Shown piece by piece: positions 7,792-16,807 of a DNA stretch of 64,000 nucleotides. The stretch comes from Longimicrobiales bacterium (GTDB lineage: Bacteria; Gemmatimonadota; Gemmatimonadetes; Longimicrobiales; Gaopeijiaceae), in assembly GCA_951828585.1 (NCBI GenBank), contig OX639991.1, forward strand, positions 248,001 through 312,000. Reading direction: 5' to 3'. The notes below the pieces were generated by a model. That model had not been told where the DNA came from, ran no database searches, and saw nothing but the letters and a program-made list of their open reading frames with translations. The position numbers were made by a program, and so were the translations under genes. The first letter of the stretch is position 1; every line of letters starts with the position of its first letter.

Positions 7792-9276
7792 CTAGTTCTC
7801 GTTCGCCTTGATGAGCTTGTACCACATCCAGGCATTGTTCACGTACGACCATCGCCAGAACCTCGCGATCACGTCTGTCGGATGGTCGACAGCCTGATTC
7901 GCAGCCATCATATCCGCGATCGCAGCTTGAACCAGATCCTTAGCATCATCGGCAACCGTAATCGAGTCTCCAGTCAACACATCCAGATCCCCGGAGAGGT
8001 TCCGTCCCCCCTTGACCACCCCCTCGATGGCCTCGACGTGCTCCTCCTCATGCTCCTCCATTGCTCCCGGAGCCCATTCGTAGGTATTCGGGTCCGGAGC
8101 GCATTCGCCGTTGAGCTTCCACACGGTGAGCACCGTGACATCCGACCCTAACTTCTCGTCGCATTCCTCAATCAGTTCATCGCGCCACTCCAACGGCGTG
8201 TAGCCCGAGGGAACGACAGTGGTGGGCACGACATTCGTGGTATCGGGGCGGCGGAACTTCGGTCCGTTCACGTACAGTTGCGGCCGCAGGCTCGACCGGA
8301 TGATCACCGAGACGTTGATGTTGTCCGCGAAGAAGATGCCCTCCCAGGGGCCACTCCCCTCGGTGATCTTGTAGCCGTTCGCATTGATGATGTCGGCATG
8401 GCAGTCCACATGAGTCGTCTGGCCCCAATAGTCCCGGTACCGTTCTTCGGTCCATGAGTTGCAGGCCGGTGAGCTGGCGTCGCCCACACTTGATTGGTAC
8501 TCCTCTTCCCAATCCAAGCCCCGGTCGCCGACGGTGACCAGAGCGGTTCTGTGAACCGACTGGTTGTACATCACGAAGCCGACCCTCACGGTGGTCGTCT
8601 TGACCGCCCTCCCCGACCAAGTGAAGGCGTCATGCGCGGTGCCGGATCCGACGGAGCTACTCCAGTAGATGCCCGACAGCGCATTCTGCGGACCCTGGGT
8701 CGTCAGATTACAGGTGACGGTCGTCCCCCGCCGCGGCGAAGCCGGGAGGCATTTCAGTGTCACTTCATAATTCGTCTGGCCACCACCACTGCCGGGAATG
8801 ACATCGCCGTATTCGTCCAGGCAGAAGAGCTTGGTAATCGTAATGATCAGAATGGTCTCGCCATCATACGTAATCTCGATCCGGTATGCGCAATCGCCGG
8901 GCTCCAGCATCTCCGGGGCCACGATGTCGGCCGAGATGTCGGCCGAAGTCGAGTCGGACTCCTCCTGCTCCACATCCAGAATCGTCCCGACCGCTATCGT
9001 GTCGTCCTTGAAGATCGTGTCGCCCGCAATACTGATCTCGTCATCCGGGTCAAGCAGGCCTGCGGGGATACGCCCGTAAACGGTGTCGGCAACGCTAGCG
9101 GCCGAGTCGGCCGCTGCCGCTCCGTACACCCCCATCTCGCCTTCGCCACCCACCGCTTCCGAAGGTGGCGGAATGGTGGGTGCGTCCGTACACCCCTCCA
9201 TCAGCAGTACGTTCGCCATCAGCATGCCCCCCCCCAGAAGGAGCAAAGCGCCGTGAGGACGCGATTCCCGTTTCAT
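7792..9276 (-). CDS. Lipoprotein with HExxH motif, function unknown
   Basis: 494 aa. Starts at ATG 9276 with an AGGAG site about 8 nt upstream. The signal ends in LLMEGC, a lipobox, so it is predicted to be membrane-anchored on the outside. An acidic, Ser/Asp-rich linker follows (about 30-120), then a beta-rich region with several Cys (CAYRIEITYDG, CLPASPRRGTTVTCNL) that resembles an Ig-like fold. Near the C-terminus the sequence HEEEHVEAIEG (His at about 409 and 413) matches the zinc-metallopeptidase HExxH pattern, although it lies in an acidic helix and could be chance. It is the first gene of a two-gene operon with 6975-7757. Confidence 0.65.
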   Translation of the reverse strand: MKRESRPHGALLLLGGGMLMANVLLMEGCTDAPTIPPPSEAVGGEGEMGVYGAAAADSAASVADTVYGRIPAGLLDPDDEISIAGDTIFKDDTIAVGTILDVEQEESDSTSADISADIVAPEMLEPGDCAYRIEITYDGETILIITITKLFCLDEYGDVIPGSGGGQTNYEVTLKCLPASPRRGTTVTCNLTTQGPQNALSGIYWSSSVGSGTAHDAFTWSGRAVKTTTVRVGFVMYNQSVHRTALVTVGDRGLDWEEEYQSSVGDASSPACNSWTEERYRDYWGQTTHVDCHADIINANGYKITEGSGPWEGIFFADNINVSVIIRSSLRPQLYVNGPKFRRPDTTNVVPTTVVPSGYTPLEWRDELIEECDEKLGSDVTVLTVWKLNGECAPDPNTYEWAPGAMEEHEEEHVEAIEGVVKGGRNLSGDLDVLTGDSITVADDAKDLVQAAIADMMAANQAVDHPTDVIARFWRWSYVNNAWMWYKLIKANEN

Positions 9277-9469
9277 CGCGGAAACTCCTGTGTTTGCTAG
9301 GGAAGAGAAGATTCAATTCAATTGAAGGTAGCCCCGCCGGACCGAGCGTCGCAATATTTCGGTTCTGCTTCGGCCATGCAACAGGTGCTACGTGTTTCCT
9401 TTGGCAGCGGTTGACAATCTTCACCGGTACCCAGGGACATCGGCCCCCTCGAGATTCCCCTCAGCCAGC

Positions 9470-12400
9470 TCACCCCCCCGGCACCCTCACCGCCTCACCC
9501 ACCGCCGGCCTCACGCCCTCCGCGTAGAGCCGCGCATTCAGCGCCGGCACACGGGACGTGATCAGCTCGTTCAGCGGACCCACCAGCTCTTCCATGACCT
9601 CCCACGCGCGTTCGACCTGCCACACCTGGTCCTCGGTCGGCAGCGTGGACGAGCCCTCGATGGCCCGCGCCACCCCCGCGTTGCGTTGCGCCTCCTGCAG
9701 GTCGTCCTCGACCGCGTCGAGCGCGGCCCGGATCGAGTCCACCTCTTCGCTGACGCCCTCGGGCGGTTCGGCCGCCGCCTCGATCAGCTCCTCGGCCGCG
9801 TCGAGCTGCTCCTCCAGCTTCGCGATCGCGCGGCCGGCCTTGTAGATCGGCGCGGCCAGGGTGTTCAGGCGCATCAGGTAGGACTGGCGCTGCCTGCGGT
9901 CAGAGGGGGTCATGGGGCGGCGGGGGTCGGGCTGGATCTCGACCTGGGCCGAGAAGGTCTCGCCGCCGACGGTCATGCTCACGGTGTAGTGGCCCGGCAT
10001 CACGATCGGGCCATCGGGCGCGCCACCGCCACCCGGCCCCTCCTCCTCCGGTTCGTACGGCGGGTCGTGGCGCCAATCCCAGATGACCTCGTTGATGCCC
10101 GTTTCGGACGGGGGCTCCAGGGTGCGGATGTGGTTGCCGTCGGCGTCGGTGATGGTGAGGGCGAAGGTGGCGTCACCGGGATCCTCGCCGTCCGCGCCCG
10201 ATGACGCTGCCGCGGATCCCGCAGGCTCAACGGCACCCACGTCGCCGCCGTCTCCGGCGCCGGAACCGTCGTCGTCGCCGGAACCGCCGCCCTCTTCCCC
10301 ACCCCCCTCCTCCGCCACAACCGGCGCTTCCCACTGGTCGCGCAGGTAGTAGCGAATCCTCGCCCCTCGGGGCGGGTTCGGCGCGGAATACGTCGCGCCC
10401 TGAAACGGCCAGTCGCCGCGCTCCGCCCACATGATCGACTCGCGCGCGGGCGGGAAGACGCGCCCAGCCTCGGCCAGCATCTCCTCGGACAGGTGCTCGA
10501 GCGCGGTCACGTCGGCCAGGATCCAGAACGAGCGGCCGTGGGTGCCCACGAGGAGGTCGTTGTCGCGTGGGTGGATGAGAATGTCGTCGACCGGGACCGT
10601 CGGGAGGTTGTTCTTGAGCTGTACCCAGCGCGCGCCACGGTCCACCGACACGAACACGCCGACTTCGTTGCCGACGAAGAGCAGGTTGGGGGCGCGGTGG
10701 TGCTCGGTGACGACGTTGACCGACCAGCCGTCGGGGAGGCCCTCGGTGATTTGGGTCCAGTTCTGGCCGTAGTCCTCGCTGACGTACACGTAGGCCGCGT
10801 AGTCGCCGTTGCGGTGGCCGTCGAAGGAGGCGTAGACCCGGGCCTCGGCGTGTGCGGACGGCTCGAGGCGGCTCACATAGGTGCGCTCGGGGAGCCCGGG
10901 GACGCGGTCCGCCACATTGGTCCATGTCGCGCCGTCGTCGCGGCTCACCTGGACATTGCCATCGTCGGTGCCGACGTAAAGCAGGCCGGGGGTCACCGGC
11001 GACTCAGCGAACGCGGTGATATTGCCGTAACCGGAGATCCCGTCGTTGGCGGACATCTGCGGCGCCGAGCCGAGGACGCCCATGATCTCCAGCTCGGTGC
11101 GGTCGAACCGGCGGCTGAGGTCGACCCCGCCCACCTCCTCCCATGACATGCCCCGGTCCCGCGAGCGCATGAGGTAGTTGGCGCCCAGGTAGACGATCGA
11201 CGGGTCGTGGGGCGAGAGCTGCAGCGCCGCGTTCCAGTTGAAGCGGTAGGTCTTGGCGGTGTCTCCGTCTTCGCGGGGACCGGTGACGGGGCGCATGGGG
11301 ATCTTCTCGCCGGTCACCAGGTCGTAGCGGTTCATGTTGCCGCCCTGCGACTCGGAGTAGACGATGCTGGAATCGGTGGGATCGACGATGGTGAAGAATC
11401 CGTCGCCGTACACGGTCTCGTACCAGTCCTGGTGGCGGATGCCGTGGAAGGAACGCGTGTTGGACGGGCCGCACCAGGCGTCGTTGTCCTGGAGGCCGCC
11501 GCAGACGTAATAGGGGTCGCGCATGTCGTAGCCGATGGCGTAGAACTGCCCCAGCGCGAGGTTGTCGAACATGCGCCAGTGCGCGGTGCCGTCCCAGGAG
11601 GCGGAGACGCCGCCGTCGCTGCCCAGGATGAGGTGATCGGGGTCGTTCGGGTTGATCCAGAGGGCGTGGTGGTCGACGTGGATCTGCGTGGCGCCGTCGC
11701 GGCGGAAGGTGCGGCCGCCGTCGTCGGAGACCATGAGCTGGGTGCCCAGGACGTAGATGCGGTCCGGGTTGCTCGGGTCGATGCGGACCTGCGAGTAGTA
11801 CATGGGACGCGGGTTGGTGTTGGACATGCGTTCCCAGGTGTCGCCGCGGTCGAGGGAGCGGTAGAGGCCGCTCTGGCGTGGGCCGGCGCCACCTCCGCCG
11901 CCGCCTCCGGCACCGGGTCGCCGGGGTGTGCGCGGGTCGGCTTCGATGAGCGCGTAGACCACGTTGCCGTCCTGGCGGAAGATGTCGACGCCGATCCGGC
12001 CCTTGTCGCCCTCGGGGAGCCCCTCGTTGAGTTCGGTCCAGGTGTCGCCGCCGTCGAAGGTGCGGTGGAGGCCGCTCCCGGGGCCGCCCCCGTTGAACCC
12101 CCACCCCGTGCGCTGCCGCTGGTACATCCCGGCGAAGATCGTGTTGGGGTCTCCGGGGTCCATGGCGAGGTCGATCGCGCCGGTGTGCTCGTCGATGTAG
12201 AGGACCTTCTCCCAGGTCTCGCCGCCGTCCTTCGTGCGGAAGACGCCCCGTTCCTCGTTCGGACCCCACAGGTCGCCCACCGCCGCCACGTACACCACGT
12301 CCGGACTCCGCGGATGGATCAGAATGCGCCCGATGTGCTTCGTCCCCTCCAGCCCCATGTGCCGCCATGTGTTTCCGGCGTCGGTGGACTTGTAGACGCC

Positions 12401-12766
12401 GTTGCCCCAGCCGGAGGACTGCCGGTTCTGCGGCTCGCCGGTTCCGACCCAGACCAGGTTCGGGTTCGACTGGTCGAGGGTGACGTCGCCGATGGAACTC
12501 GTGGGCTGGTCGTCGAAGAGGGGCGTCCACGAGGTGCCGTGGTTCTCGGTCTTCCAGACGCCGCCGGTTCCGGTCGCGATGTAGAAGACCTGGGGCTTCG
12601 ATTCGACGACGGCGAGGTCGGCGATGCGGCCGCCCATGAGCGCGGGGCCGAGTTCGCGGTACTTCAGGTGCGAGATGGCGGTCTCGAGGGGGGTTTGGGC
12701 GGTGGTGGCGGCGGGCGCCAACGCGATGGCCGCAATGCAGAGAAGGACGGAGCGACGGGTGTTCAT
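9470..12766 (-). CDS. Sortilin/BNR-type Asp-box beta-propeller, exported
   Basis: 1098 aa with a signal peptide (MNTRRSVLLCIAAIALAPAATTAQ). Residues about 30-760 hold ten Asp-box motifs of the type S.DGG.TW (TENHGTSW, STDAGNTW, TKDGGETW, TFDGGDTW, SLDRGDTW, SDDGGRTF, SRDRGMSW, SRDDGATW, SEDYGQNW, SVDRGARW). This is typical of the VPS10/sortilin-like propellers often annotated as glycosyl hydrolase or exo-sialidase-like, without a proven reaction. A Gly/Asp-rich linker (about 815-850) leads to a FlgD-type Ig-like domain (LTITDADGNHIRTL ... MPGHYTVSMTVGG) and a C-terminal coiled coil. It starts 6 nt after the stop of the propeller lipoprotein at 12773-14026, so the two form an operon. Confidence 0.85.
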   Translation of the reverse strand: MNTRRSVLLCIAAIALAPAATTAQTPLETAISHLKYRELGPALMGGRIADLAVVESKPQVFYIATGTGGVWKTENHGTSWTPLFDDQPTSSIGDVTLDQSNPNLVWVGTGEPQNRQSSGWGNGVYKSTDAGNTWRHMGLEGTKHIGRILIHPRSPDVVYVAAVGDLWGPNEERGVFRTKDGGETWEKVLYIDEHTGAIDLAMDPGDPNTIFAGMYQRQRTGWGFNGGGPGSGLHRTFDGGDTWTELNEGLPEGDKGRIGVDIFRQDGNVVYALIEADPRTPRRPGAGGGGGGGAGPRQSGLYRSLDRGDTWERMSNTNPRPMYYSQVRIDPSNPDRIYVLGTQLMVSDDGGRTFRRDGATQIHVDHHALWINPNDPDHLILGSDGGVSASWDGTAHWRMFDNLALGQFYAIGYDMRDPYYVCGGLQDNDAWCGPSNTRSFHGIRHQDWYETVYGDGFFTIVDPTDSSIVYSESQGGNMNRYDLVTGEKIPMRPVTGPREDGDTAKTYRFNWNAALQLSPHDPSIVYLGANYLMRSRDRGMSWEEVGGVDLSRRFDRTELEIMGVLGSAPQMSANDGISGYGNITAFAESPVTPGLLYVGTDDGNVQVSRDDGATWTNVADRVPGLPERTYVSRLEPSAHAEARVYASFDGHRNGDYAAYVYVSEDYGQNWTQITEGLPDGWSVNVVTEHHRAPNLLFVGNEVGVFVSVDRGARWVQLKNNLPTVPVDDILIHPRDNDLLVGTHGRSFWILADVTALEHLSEEMLAEAGRVFPPARESIMWAERGDWPFQGATYSAPNPPRGARIRYYLRDQWEAPVVAEEGGGEEGGGSGDDDGSGAGDGGDVGAVEPAGSAAASSGADGEDPGDATFALTITDADGNHIRTLEPPSETGINEVIWDWRHDPPYEPEEEGPGGGGAPDGPIVMPGHYTVSMTVGGETFSAQVEIQPDPRRPMTPSDRRQRQSYLMRLNTLAAPIYKAGRAIAKLEEQLDAAEELIEAAAEPPEGVSEEVDSIRAALDAVEDDLQEAQRNAGVARAIEGSSTLPTEDQVWQVERAWEVMEELVGPLNELITSRVPALNARLYAEGVRPAVGEAVRVPGG

Positions 12767-12772
12767 GATTGT

Positions 12773-14026
12773 CTATTCCACATGGGTGATTTTCGCGCGC
12801 ACCACGTAGGGCACGTCCAGTTCGTCGAACACGACCGTCCAGTAGTGGTCGCCGCGGATGACGGGACTCAGCCAGAACACGGTTTCCAGCGGCGCGGGGG
12901 CCGTGCTGCCCAGATAGGCGCCATCGGGGGCCAGGACATCGTAGGTGATCCCTCCGCCCGGCGACGAGGTCCGCACCCACAGGTTCCCCTCCGCGGAGGT
13001 GACCAGGCCGAGCACCGCGGGTTTTGCATCGGGGATCCGGGACCAGTCGGCGTCGGCCTCGACGCCCCGCTCCCGGAACCATGCGCGCACCTCCGCGATC
13101 ACCGAGTCACGCTCGGCTGCGGTTACGGGCAGCGGCGGCCGCTGCGTTTCCACGACCAGCAACGTGTCCCCTCCCGGCATCCACTTATGGACCCGGTGCG
13201 AGGGGTCGCCGACCGCGGCCGACCACATCGCACCGGACGGATCGAAGGTGGTGGATCCACCGGGATAGAACGGCACCGCTCGAACCTCCCACCCCGTGGC
13301 CGACTCGACGAGGAAGATGCTCGGGTCCTCGTCTCCAGCGTTTTCCGCTCTCGGAGGCAGCGAGAGCGACGACAACTCGGTCATCGTGGAATCGAAGACG
13401 CGCATCGTGCTGCTCGAGTGCTTGAGGATGCGTCCGCCGGCGGTCATGGCACCCGTCCACACCCAGCCCCGCACGTAGCTCGTGAAGGGAAACGATTCGA
13501 CAAACCCGTCCGCGGGATCGAGCACGGACATCCGGGCGGCGTACGAGTCCGGCACCCATATGCGCCCGGAGGGGCCGAGCATCAGTCCGTTCGCGCCGAT
13601 GAACTCGCCGGGGCCCTCTCCCCGCTGACCGTGTGTCGCCAGGTGGGACCCGTCGGCGGCGAAGACCCGGATTTCCAGCGACTGGGACTCGAGCACGGCG
13701 AAGCCACCGCCTTCGAATCCCACCAACCCCTTGATCTGTCCGAAGGATTCGGGCCGGTCCGCCTCCACGGTGCCTACGCGGACTTCCTCGACCAGTGTCC
13801 AGGTGGGGGCAGTCTGCGGGGGCGGCGTGTTGGTGACCCGCTCCACGCCCGAGGGAAGGGTGTCCCGGACGATGGCCCATTCATCCGCGGGGCTGGAGTC
13901 GGAGCAGGCGGAGGCCGCGAGGGCGACGACCGTCAGAATACCGGGGATAGAGCCGCGCGAGCGTCGGGAGCGGCGAGGCACCGGGCTGGCAAGACGCTTT
14001 GGAGGAAGAATGGTGGCGCTACTCAT
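12773..14026 (-). CDS. Propeller lipoprotein carrying dispersed-repeat N-terminus
   Basis: 417 aa. The start is ATG 14026, with AAGGAGG 6 nt upstream. The N-terminus KRLASPVPRRSRRSRG is encoded by a copy of the dispersed repeat described at 45903 and 57731; the hydrophobic stretch and lipobox LAASACS follow. The body is a six-bladed propeller (ESQSLEIRVFAADGSHLATHGQRGEGPGEF, GPSGRIWVPDS, EGNLWVRTSSPGGG). It lacks the [12 protein letters not shown]-terminus of the tandem array, so it is a more distant relative. It lies directly upstream of the Asp-box propeller; the two may form one surface assembly (inference). Confidence 0.8.
   Translation of the reverse strand: MSSATILPPKRLASPVPRRSRRSRGSIPGILTVVALAASACSDSSPADEWAIVRDTLPSGVERVTNTPPPQTAPTWTLVEEVRVGTVEADRPESFGQIKGLVGFEGGGFAVLESQSLEIRVFAADGSHLATHGQRGEGPGEFIGANGLMLGPSGRIWVPDSYAARMSVLDPADGFVESFPFTSYVRGWVWTGAMTAGGRILKHSSSTMRVFDSTMTELSSLSLPPRAENAGDEDPSIFLVESATGWEVRAVPFYPGGSTTFDPSGAMWSAAVGDPSHRVHKWMPGGDTLLVVETQRPPLPVTAAERDSVIAEVRAWFRERGVEADADWSRIPDAKPAVLGLVTSAEGNLWVRTSSPGGGITYDVLAPDGAYLGSTAPAPLETVFWLSPVIRGDHYWTVVFDELDVPYVVRAKITHVE
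13966..13997. repeat. Dispersed repeat copy C, within lipoprotein gene
   Basis: Degenerate copy of the repeat best seen at 57731-57777 and 45903-45949. Shared core: GAGCGGCGAGGC, CCGGGCTGGCAAG. Here it is translated on the minus strand as RLASPVPRRSR, ahead of the signal peptide core of the gene at 12773-14026. Confidence 0.55.
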
Positions 14027-14188
14027 GGAAACCTCCTTGCAGTGGCGGGAAACCCTTTGTGGGTGGGACGCACACCGGAACATCGGAACCCGCGCCTCGG
14101 TACGAAAGACCATGGCGCGGATCCGAGAGACGCGCCGAACGATTTGGCTCACGCCCCAGCCCCGTGTCCCATCACAAGGAAGAGACCC

Positions 14189-14902
14189 ATGATCGATCAA
14201 ACCCAATCCACCGGAACGGCAAAGTCGAGCGGTTCCGCCAACGAAGCCTTCAAGCACTCCTTCTCACTCTGGTTCTGGGGATCGATTTCCGCGGCCACGC
14301 TGTTGCACTTTCTCGTTTTCGCGTTCTGGCCGTCGATGCAGGTCCTGGCTGTCAACGTCGACACGGGAGAGACGAAGGTGATCAACCCTCTCGCGGAGAT
14401 CGAGCCTCCCCCGCCCCCGGAAGCCATCACCCGGCCGGTCCTTCCCGTGATCAGCAAAGCCCTGGCTGATGTGGATGTCACGATCCCCGACTTCGACTTC
14501 AACGATCCTCCGCCAGCGCCGCCGCCCCCACCCGACGACGTCGATGCGAACATCGAGGACGCCCCCATGTGGACCGACTTCGATGTCTACCCCTTCATCA
14601 AGAACCGCGACGAACTGCAGCGGGCCCTGGAGCGCGAGTATCCGCCCTTCTACCGGGACGCGGGCATCGGTGGAACCACCAAGGTGTGGTTCTTCATCAA
14701 CGAGACCGGCAAGGTGGTGAAAACCCAGATCCACACGTCCTCGGGATACAAGGCACTCGACGACGCGGCACTGAAGGTCTCCCATCTGTACGAGTTCTCC
14801 CCGGCCATGAACCGCGACAAGCCGGTTCCGGTCTGGGTTTCGCTCGACATCACCTTCAGGACACGGGAGCAGCTGGTCCCTGGGGACGGAGCGGCTGTCT
14901 GA
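14189..14902 (+). CDS. TonB-family energy transducer
   Basis: 237 aa, start ATG 14189 behind AAGGAAGAG. It has a short cytoplasmic N-terminus, one membrane helix (about residues 28-50, SISAATLLHFLVFAFWP), and a Pro-rich periplasmic linker with IEPPPPPEAI and PPPAPPPPPDD. The C-terminal TonB domain (about 135-232) includes GGTTKVWFFINETGKVVKTQ, the YKALDDAALKVSHLYEFSPA helix and VPVWVSLDITF. Such proteins couple the inner-membrane ExbB/ExbD motor to outer-membrane receptors. No exbBD or receptor lies nearby, so its partner is unknown. It is a monocistronic gene divergent from the propeller lipoprotein operon. Confidence 0.9.
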   Translation: MIDQTQSTGTAKSSGSANEAFKHSFSLWFWGSISAATLLHFLVFAFWPSMQVLAVNVDTGETKVINPLAEIEPPPPPEAITRPVLPVISKALADVDVTIPDFDFNDPPPAPPPPPDDVDANIEDAPMWTDFDVYPFIKNRDELQRALEREYPPFYRDAGIGGTTKVWFFINETGKVVKTQIHTSSGYKALDDAALKVSHLYEFSPAMNRDKPVPVWVSLDITFRTREQLVPGDGAAV

Positions 14903-14920
14903 CGGTCCGCGGGCAAACCG

Positions 14921-14941
14921 CCGCAGGCGCCGGGCTGGCAA
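14921..14941. repeat. Dispersed repeat copy D, partial
   Basis: Seventeen bases, AGGCGCCGGGCTGGCAA at 14925-14941, match the core of the repeat at 57731 and 45903. They lie between the TonB stop and the 3' end of the broken serine hydrolase. The flanks no longer match. Confidence 0.4.
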
Positions 14942-14956
14942 CGGCACGCCCCACCG

Positions 14957-15442
14957 CTACCGCACCTTCCGCGAGTAGTTCCCGTGCACGCTGAGCCGGT
15001 CGATTGCGCCGGCTTCGCGATGGAAGACATACGCCTCGCCCAGCTCGCCGTCGTCCCGCACGCGCCGAAACGTGTCGTCCCTCGCCCGGCGCAGCTTCGT
15101 CATCGCCTCCATCGGGTCGTTGGTGGGGACGCGCAGCGCGATCAGGGTGTCGTCCCAGCGCAGAATCACCGTTTCGCCCCACGTCGACTCGTAGAGCCCC
15201 TCGTACTCGGCGAGCGCGACCGGACGCGCCGTCCCCCCGCCGGGGTCGCCCTGCACCGTCTCCAGCGCCGCGCCCACGATCTCCATCATCTTCGAGTACA
15301 CATCGCCCGGGTTCGTCCCCTGCGCGTTGATCATCACTACCCCGGCCAGCTTCTTCGCCGGGACCAGCTGCAGCGTCGGGACCGGGTCGTCCAGCCGCAG
15401 CTTGCCCTCGTCGCGCTGCTGCATGACCCCGATCGAGGTGAA
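14957..15442 (-). pseudogene. Truncated serine hydrolase (beta-lactamase-like) gene
   Basis: The frame begins after TGA with FTSIGVMQQRDEGKLRLDDPV, the helix that follows the SxxK nucleophile in class-C beta-lactamase-like hydrolases. It then jumps to PTLQLVPAKKLAGVVMINAQG, which normally lies near the end of the catalytic domain, and runs through the C-terminal lipocalin-like part (YEGLYESTWGETVILRW, GEAYVFHREAGAIDRLSVHGNY). SxxK and YxN are absent, and about 250 residues are missing. It is a clear pseudogene; a TGA at 15443-15445 closes the frame upstream. Confidence 0.7.
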
Positions 15443-15615
15443 TCACAATCCTGACACCCCACGAGCGACGCCGCGGTACACGACCGGAGCCGGATCGGTT
15501 GATCTCCGGATGCTTCACTTGGGCTGGAGAAATGCGCGAGTCCTGTCGCCTGGGATGACCGAGGGCGAATGTACGAGGGTACCCTGTACCCAGCCAATGA
15601 CCGGAGGATCGCTCT

Positions 15616-16758
15616 TTGGACGACCACGTCGGCACCTCAACCGAATCGCGGGCGTTGGTCCGCGTCCCCGGACCGGCTGTCGCCGGACTCTTCGCGGCCC
15701 TGATTCCCGCCACCTCCCCGACCCTCTCCGCCCAGCAACCCATCCCCGTCTCCGGCGAGGTCACCTGCGCCGACTGCGTCATCACTCTGGACACCGTCGC
15801 CACGATCGGGGGACGCGAGGACTTCGGCCTCCACGTGATCACCCCGTTTTCGCAGGTCGCGGTCGACCGCCGCGGCCGGGTCCTGGTCACGCACTTGAGC
15901 TACCCCGAGATCTCCATCTTCGACCTGGAAGGCGACTTCCTCGGGACGGTGGGCCGCGAGGGGGACCTTCCCGGCGAGTACGACGGCATCGCGCACGTCA
16001 ACGTCGGCCCCCGTTTCGTCCACGTGTTCGAGTTCCACCGGGGGCGAACGATGCTCGACCTCGGCTTCGAGGTGGTGCGGACGGATCGGTCGCTCGGGCA
16101 GGTTCTGTCGTCCGTGGTGATCGGCTCCGACGAGGTCGCGTTCGCGGTTCCCGTCCCCGAGCCGGGCGCAGTTGGGCACCTGCTCCGGATCCTTGACGTG
16201 CGGGGTAGGGTTACATCGTTCGGTGGTGAGGGTCGCGGGGACCCCGGTCCGCAGTTGCACAGGTTCGTGGTGGCCGGCGACGAGGAGGCTTTCTGGGCCG
16301 TGCGCCAGCAGGCGAACCGCGTGGTGCGCTGGAACCTGGAGCCGGAGCCGGTCGTCGCGCGGGTGTTCGACCGGACAGTCGAGGCGTTCGAACGGGACAA
16401 TCCGTCGGACCAGCTTTGGCCAAGGGCACTCAATGTGGGCGCCATGCTGGACGACGACGGCCTCTGGATCGCGTGGCAAACGCCGGACCCCGAATGGACG
16501 GAGAGAATCAGCCCCGGTGGCGAGATTCCCGAAGTGCCGTGGCAGACGGTCCTGGACGGGTGGTTGGATCTGGTCGACCCGTCGACGGGGCAAACGCTGG
16601 CGCGCTACCACGGGGACGACGCGGTGCTCGGGTTCGCGCATGGGTCGCGGTACGTGGTCTCGTACCATGAGCCGAGCGAGGGGGGGGCGTATATCCGTCT
16701 GCTGGAACCGAAGCTGTCGCGGGGGCAGTCTCCTCACGACCGTTTAAGTAAACTGTGA
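15616..16758 (+). CDS. Secreted beta-propeller protein
   Basis: 380 aa. The only start that fits is TTG 15616, 8 nt after GGAGG; it opens a signal ending LSAQ (about residue 37). The mature protein begins PIPVSGEVTCADCVITL, with a CxxC that may form a disulfide. Propeller blades follow (FSQVAVDRRGRVLVTHL, DLEGDFLGTVGREGDLPGEY, HRFVVAGDEEAFWAVRQ). It shares the blade motif GREGDLPGEY with six-bladed propellers but not the array C-terminus. It is transcribed toward the array and ends 49 nt from the last array gene. No function can be assigned. Confidence 0.75.
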   Translation: MDDHVGTSTESRALVRVPGPAVAGLFAALIPATSPTLSAQQPIPVSGEVTCADCVITLDTVATIGGREDFGLHVITPFSQVAVDRRGRVLVTHLSYPEISIFDLEGDFLGTVGREGDLPGEYDGIAHVNVGPRFVHVFEFHRGRTMLDLGFEVVRTDRSLGQVLSSVVIGSDEVAFAVPVPEPGAVGHLLRILDVRGRVTSFGGEGRGDPGPQLHRFVVAGDEEAFWAVRQQANRVVRWNLEPEPVVARVFDRTVEAFERDNPSDQLWPRALNVGAMLDDDGLWIAWQTPDPEWTERISPGGEIPEVPWQTVLDGWLDLVDPSTGQTLARYHGDDAVLGFAHGSRYVVSYHEPSEGGAYIRLLEPKLSRGQSPHDRLSKL

Positions 16759-16773
16759 TTTACAATTTGTAAA
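16742..16773. promoter_or_regulatory. Two adjacent AT-rich palindromes
   Basis: GTTTA-AG-TAAAC (16742-16753) and TTTACAA-T-TTGTAAA (16759-16773) lie at the junction of two convergent genes. The segment 16748-16764 matches 25541-25557 at 15 of 17 positions; there it sits at the 5' end of a broken array propeller. It may be the leftover 5' region of a lost array copy or a regulatory site. The U-poor context makes a terminator less likely. Confidence 0.35.
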
Positions 16774-16807
16774 GTGCGATTGACTTTTTCGAGCAAACGA
16801 CCCGCTC

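Noticed and set aside
11207-14902. Open frame of 1231 codons on the plus strand opposite the Asp-box propeller
   Set aside because: Most of it mirrors two clear minus-strand genes with signal peptides and known motifs; composition is that of GC-rich antisense. Only the last 237 codons (TonB protein) are real.
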